In this document: piece by piece, positions 5,489-8,675 of the stretch
Layout: every line of letters starts with the position of its first letter
How positions within the stretch are numbered: the first letter of the stretch is position 1
NCBI GenBank assembly: GCA_937954195.1
Contig: CALFYR010000711.1
Coordinates: 1-8,675, forward strand
Reading direction: 5' to 3'
Source: an uncultured Dehalococcoidia bacterium
GTDB lineage: Bacteria > Chloroflexota > Dehalococcoidia > Tepidiformales > Tepidiformaceae
DNA: 8,675 nt
Made by a program: the position numbers and the translations under genes
The notes under the pieces: model-generated
The model's input: only the letters and a program-made list of their open reading frames with translations
Database searches by the model: none
What the model was told of the DNA's origin: nothing

Positions 5489-6868
5489 CTATTGCACAGT
5501 GATTGTCCCAACCATATCGACCGGGTGGATGTCGCATCGGAAGGGATACGTGCCTGCCTCCGATGGGGCTGTCCAGGTTAGCGATCCCGTAGAACCGACG
5601 CTGACAATCTGAGGCGTAGAAACGACCGACTCCGGTGAGTCGTAGTCTCCGGTCAGATCCGCGGAAACGCGCATGTTGTGCGGCACCGCACCGAGGTTCG
5701 GCAGTTCGAAGGTCACCGTCGCGCCAGCCGGGACGGTGAACGCATCCGGCTCGAAGGCGTTGTCGGTCATCTCTACCGTCACGGTTTCACCATCAGCGAG
5801 TTGTTCGCCCGGGTCGCCCGGTGCGGGCGTGTGGACGCCCATATCGTGACCACCACCGCCGCCTTCACCTCCATCGAAAATGTCGAGATCGCCCTCACCG
5901 GTGACTCGCAGGATGCCCGATGCACCTTTCGCGACGCGTCCGAGGGCGTGGTCGACGAGGATGTAGTCCCCGGGCACATCGACTTTGAATTCGACGATGA
6001 CTGATCCCCCCGGTGGGACAGAAATGGTCTGTACACCTTCCACTGGACGGGACTCGAGCGTGCCCCAGGCCCATGCCCTATCGAAGACTTCGCCGATGAC
6101 GTGGAAGCTGGACGTCAGGTTCGGACCACCATCCACGAAGTAGATTCGGACTGTCTCTCCGACTTCCGCCTCCAATACCCCATCGCCGCGTAGGGCCTGG
6201 GTGTGGCCGTTGAAGACCACGTAGGTGGGCTGTTCGGCAAGGAGCTTTGCGAAATCGAGCTGCATGCTGCCCTGCTCGTTGGTGTCGCCATCCGTGTACA
6301 TGTCGCTCTGGCCGACGTAGTACTCACGATCAACTCGCGGCAAGCCATTGCGGGGCTCCACGAGGATGCCGCCGTACATGCCATTTGCGATGTGGTCCGC
6401 GACGAGACCGGCAGCGCAGTGGTAGGTGAAGAGGCCAGCTGAGAGCGCCTTAAAGGTGAATGACTTCGTTTCCCCGGGTGCCACATTCGTAGCCTCGGCG
6501 CCGCCGCCGGGACCGTTCACGGCGTGGAGGTCGATGTTGTGCGCAATCGTGCTCGAACCGCTGTTTCGCAGGCGGATTTCCACGGTGTCGCCTTCATGCA
6601 CGCGGATGAATGGGCCCGGCACGGTGTTGTTGAAGGTCCACATGGTGTAGGTGACACCCGGCGCGATCTCGGCTTCGATTTCAGTGGCCTCCAGGCTCAC
6701 GATGACGTGCTCGACTGATGGTGCGGGCGCATCCGGCACCAAAGGTGGGGGCAAGATTTCCTGTGTGACAGGTTCGACCGAAGTGTTGGTGCAGCCTGTG
6801 GCTGCAGCTGACGCCAACACGAGCAGAAGCACAATCGTGGCCAGTCTGAATCGGTGAGAGGGATTCAT
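5489..6868 (-). CDS. nirK: copper nitrite reductase (NirK) lipoprotein with an added C-terminal cupredoxin domain
   Basis: NirK reduces nitrite to nitric oxide outside the cytoplasmic membrane. The 459-residue protein starts with a signal peptide (hydrophobic 9-24) and a lipobox-like ATGC with C26. Two cupredoxin domains follow (about 50-325): type 1 copper ligands H110, C151, H159, M164; type 2 ligands H115, H150, H307; catalytic D113 and H256. The HCAAGLVADHIANGMYGG block and the FHVIGEVFD and LVDHALG motifs resemble AniA-type NirK. After a Gly/His linker (332-346) comes a third cupredoxin (about 360-459) with H397, C445, H448 and M452 in a C-x2-H-x3-M pattern, probably an electron-donating blue-copper domain. 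ATG 6868 is chosen for AGGAG with proper spacing; an upstream ATG at 6949 would precede the signal peptide. A multicopper oxidase of other type is unlikely given the complete NirK ligand set. Confidence 0.93.
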   Translation of the reverse strand: MNPSHRFRLATIVLLLVLASAAATGCTNTSVEPVTQEILPPPLVPDAPAPSVEHVIVSLEATEIEAEIAPGVTYTMWTFNNTVPGPFIRVHEGDTVEIRLRNSGSSTIAHNIDLHAVNGPGGGAEATNVAPGETKSFTFKALSAGLFTYHCAAGLVADHIANGMYGGILVEPRNGLPRVDREYYVGQSDMYTDGDTNEQGSMQLDFAKLLAEQPTYVVFNGHTQALRGDGVLEAEVGETVRIYFVDGGPNLTSSFHVIGEVFDRAWAWGTLESRPVEGVQTISVPPGGSVIVEFKVDVPGDYILVDHALGRVAKGASGILRVTGEGDLDIFDGGEGGGGGHDMGVHTPAPGDPGEQLADGETVTVEMTDNAFEPDAFTVPAGATVTFELPNLGAVPHNMRVSADLTGDYDSPESVVSTPQIVSVGSTGSLTWTAPSEAGTYPFRCDIHPVDMVGTITVQ

Positions 6869-6956
6869 TCTCGCTCCTCTACAGTTCTCACAGCCTTTCG
6901 GGCCGGGCGGGGGAAACTTACTCCTATCTGCGGTGGAGGGAAACACCACATGTGCT

Positions 6957-7014
6957 CACGACACCCGGCCAGGCAGGCCGCCGCATCGACCACCAGGGGC
7001 CGGCCGGTGTCGTG
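6957..7014. repeat. inverted repeat with a bulged 13-bp stem
   Basis: CACGACACC (6957-6965) is the exact reverse complement of GGTGTCGTG (7006-7014). The match continues inward with GGCC (6967-6970) against GGCC (7002-7005), leaving C6966 unpaired, for a total of 13 pairs around a 31-base GC-rich interior. It ends 17 bp before the -35 candidate of gltA, so it may be an operator or structured DNA rather than a terminator; no T-run follows. Confidence 0.6.
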
Positions 7015-7031
7015 ACAGGCGGTGACGCTAA

Positions 7032-7060
7032 CGGACAGGCTCGCGCCCGGATGTTAGAAT
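7032..7060 (+). promoter_or_regulatory. sigma70-type extended -10 promoter candidate for gltA
   Basis: CGGACA (7032-7037) is four of six to TTGACA, and TAGAAT (7055-7060) is five of six to TATAAT, with a 17-base spacer. TG at 7052-7053 gives the extended -10 arrangement. A second AT-rich block, TATACAAT (7070-7077), could be an alternative -10 but has no matching -35. The gltA ribosome site AGGAG follows at 7083-7087. Confidence 0.6.
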
Positions 7061-7094
7061 CAGGCGCTGTATACAATCCCCCAGGAGTTCGCGA

Positions 7095-8228
7095 GTGACA
7101 GAAACGGTAGCCAGGGGCCTTGAGGGCGTAAACGTAACCACCACCAAGCTCTGCCGGATCGACGGCCAGAAAGGCGAGCTTGTCTATGCCGGGTACGACA
7201 TCTACGACCTCGCCGAACGTTCAACGTTCGAAGAGACGTGTTTCCTTCTCTGGAACCTGCGCCTGCCGAGTGTCGAAGAACTCTCGTCACTCCAGGCGCA
7301 GCTCCGGTCGGAACGCCCACTCTCTGACCTGAACTCCCGCATTCTGCGCGAAATCATCGGGCAGATCCGCCCGATGCGGGCGCTTGAGATCGCAGTCGTG
7401 GTCGCCGGGGCGCTGGACGCACAATCGAGCGATCTGACCACCGGCCAGCTCAGGAACGCGGCAACGCGCCTGGCGGCGCGAATGCCTACGGTGCTGGCGA
7501 CCTACCATCGGCTGCGGCAGGGCCTGGACCCTGTCGCCCCGCGCGATGACCTCGGGCATTCGGCGAACTTCCTCTGGATGCTCACCGGGAAGGAACCGAC
7601 CGACCTCGAAAAGCGCGTGTTCGATGTCGCGATGATCCTGCACGCCGAACATGAGATGAACGCATCAACGTTCTCGGCCATGGTCACCGCTTCGACTCTG
7701 AGCGACATGTACTCCGCAATCGCGTCGGCCATCGGGACGCTCAAGGGGCCGCTCCACGGCGGCGCCAACGAAGCCGTGTACAAGACCGTTGAGGCGATTG
7801 GCGAAGAATCGAACATCGCCAGCCACGTAGAGGCGATGCTCGCCCGCGGCGAACGAGTTATGGGTATCGGTCACCGCGTCTACAAGACGACGGACCCGCG
7901 CGCCAACATCCTCGAAAAGCTCGGGTACGAACTCGCGGAGGTTTCTCCCGACCGCAAGTACTTCGACCTCTCGCTTAAGCTTCGGGACTACCTGGCACGC
8001 AAGCTCGAGGGCAAGCCGCTCTACCCGAACGTCGACTTCTTCAGCGCATCGGTCTACAAGATGCTTGGAATCCCGAGTGACCTGTACACGCCGATCTTCG
8101 CGATGTCCCGTATCGCCGGCTGGACCGCGCACCTCCTGGAGCAGTACGCGGACAACCGCCTTGTGCGGCCGAACGCGCTGTACGAGGGCGCAGACAACCG
8201 CAAGTACGTGGAACTCGCCAGCAGGTAG
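7095..8228 (+). CDS. gltA: citrate synthase (short, type I-like form)
   Basis: The enzyme condenses acetyl-CoA with oxaloacetate to citrate at the entry to the TCA cycle. The 377-residue length fits the short dimeric class found in Gram-positives and archaea rather than the longer NADH-regulated hexamer. The catalytic triad is visible as H221 in KGPLHGGAN, H260 in MGIGHRVYK and D314 in YPNVDFFSASVY; H186 in the HAEHEMNAST block is also conserved. The opening GLEGVNVTTTKLCRIDGQKGELVYAGYDI is the usual N-terminal domain of this class. The GTG start at 7095 has AGGAG seven bases upstream. A 2-methylcitrate synthase activity cannot be excluded, since both share these motifs, but no prp genes are in view. 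An extended -10 promoter candidate lies upstream, and a nucleotidyltransferase gene follows 18 bp downstream. Confidence 0.95.
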   Translation: MTETVARGLEGVNVTTTKLCRIDGQKGELVYAGYDIYDLAERSTFEETCFLLWNLRLPSVEELSSLQAQLRSERPLSDLNSRILREIIGQIRPMRALEIAVVVAGALDAQSSDLTTGQLRNAATRLAARMPTVLATYHRLRQGLDPVAPRDDLGHSANFLWMLTGKEPTDLEKRVFDVAMILHAEHEMNASTFSAMVTASTLSDMYSAIASAIGTLKGPLHGGANEAVYKTVEAIGEESNIASHVEAMLARGERVMGIGHRVYKTTDPRANILEKLGYELAEVSPDRKYFDLSLKLRDYLARKLEGKPLYPNVDFFSASVYKMLGIPSDLYTPIFAMSRIAGWTAHLLEQYADNRLVRPNALYEGADNRKYVELASR

Positions 8229-8246
8229 TTCCCAAGGGGCGGAATC

Positions 8247-8675
8247 ATGAACGAAGCGAGCCGGTGGCGCATTGAGACTGCCCGCCGGCTCGCGGCGTTC
8301 TACGCGTCGCATTCACGGGTGTTGATGGTGGCAATCGGCGGGTCTGCCGCCCGTGGCGAAGCGGACGAGTGGTCTGATATCGACCTATCGGTGACCTGGG
8401 ACGGAGACGCCGATGGCGCGTGGCTCGAACAGCCGCCGCTCGCGAGCGAGGGCGCGCGGTTCACGTTCCTCCCACTGACGCAGGCCGGGCCGGGCCTCTA
8501 CCTTGAGCAGTACTTCCTCGGACCGCTGAAAGTCGACGTCGCCCATCTTCCGTTTGCCTGGATGGAGGGCGAGCTCCGGGCGGTGCAGCAGGACCTCAAC
8601 CTTTCGCCGGACAAGCAAGAAACGCTCGAAGGCATGACCGACGCCGTCGTGTTGAACGGCGAGGAATTTGGCGCC
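8247..8675 (+). CDS. nucleotidyltransferase-domain protein, 5' part (runs off the window)
   Basis: The first 143 codons are open to the right edge. The pol-beta-like nucleotidyltransferase signature is present: GGSAARGEADEWSDIDLSV (31-49), with G32-S33 and the metal-binding D44 and D46, and a third acidic residue D97 in LKVDVAHL after a predicted beta strand. This superfamily includes aminoglycoside and lincosamide nucleotidyltransferases, MNT antitoxin-type AMPylators and other small enzymes. The C-terminal part that would tell them apart lies outside the window. AAGGGGCGG just before ATG 8247 is a reasonable ribosome site. It follows gltA by 18 bp on the same strand and could be co-transcribed, though a functional link to citrate synthase is not evident. 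Confidence 0.82.
   Translation, partial: MNEASRWRIETARRLAAFYASHSRVLMVAIGGSAARGEADEWSDIDLSVTWDGDADGAWLEQPPLASEGARFTFLPLTQAGPGLYLEQYFLGPLKVDVAHLPFAWMEGELRAVQQDLNLSPDKQETLEGMTDAVVLNGEEFGA

Larger units (their letters stand above)
6869..7094. other. 226-bp divergent intergenic region between nirK and gltA
   Basis: This is the longest gene-free stretch in the window. It holds the nirK ribosome site (near 6874-6879, minus strand), an inverted repeat (6957-7014) and the gltA promoter candidate and ribosome site. I see no convincing nirK promoter on the minus strand, and no TTGAT-N4-ATCAA FNR/NnrR-type box. Confidence 0.7.

Noticed and set aside
6947..6954. Palindrome CACATGTG upstream of nirK
   Set aside because: An 8-bp palindrome is expected by chance and does not match a known nitrite/NO regulator site.
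7665..8312. 215-residue minus-strand open frame opposite gltA and the nucleotidyltransferase gene
   Set aside because: It spans two recognised plus-strand genes and has no recognisable motif; an antisense shadow.
1..8675. tRNA or rRNA genes, CRISPR arrays, insertion sequences
   Set aside because: No cloverleaf-like segments, rRNA-like stretches, regularly spaced repeats, transposase genes or terminal repeats with target duplications were seen.

Overview
The window looks like chromosomal DNA from a high-GC bacterium (GC well above half by eye, strong G/C bias at third codon positions). Gene content fits a free-living heterotroph with leucine biosynthesis, a citrate synthase, an N-end-rule aminoacyl transferase and a copper nitrite reductase. 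I suspect Chloroflexota or a similar high-GC lineage, mainly from the overall gene style and promoter-like sites. Nothing in the window proves the phylum, and no rRNA or tRNA gene is present.

Layout. The left edge (1-155, +) is the 3' end of leuD. It converges on a HEAT-like alpha-solenoid protein of unknown role (152-1201, -), and the two stop codons share the bases CTAG. That gene diverges from aat (1258-2013, +), which in turn converges, again through a shared CTAG, on a Phd/VapB-VapC toxin-antitoxin pair (2010-2719, -). Next to it is a RidA-family gene (2766-3230, -), divergent from a cupin gene (3359-3748, +) that is tightly coupled to a HemG-like flavodoxin-domain gene (3750-4289, +). 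leuB follows (4349-5440, +) with its own near-leaderless promoter candidate.

leuB converges on a lipoprotein copper nitrite reductase with an extra C-terminal cupredoxin domain (5489-6868, -); a perfect 11-bp stem-loop separates their 3' ends. A 226-bp divergent intergenic region with an inverted repeat and a good sigma70-type promoter leads to a citrate synthase gene (7095-8228, +). The 5' part of a nucleotidyltransferase-domain gene (8247 to the window edge, +) follows 18 bp later.

How the genes relate. leuD and leuB act in the same pathway but are separated by about 4.2 kb of unrelated genes on both strands, so leucine genes here are dispersed rather than one uninterrupted operon. RidA removes reactive enamines made by PLP enzymes, so its place between leucine genes is metabolically plausible, but a functional link is inference. 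The clearest unusual item is the nitrite reductase-cupredoxin fusion, with all three copper sites apparently intact. I do not see a multi-gene system that I would call undescribed. The best leads are that fusion, the cupin/HemG-like pair with its upstream dyad, and the inverted repeat between nirK and gltA.
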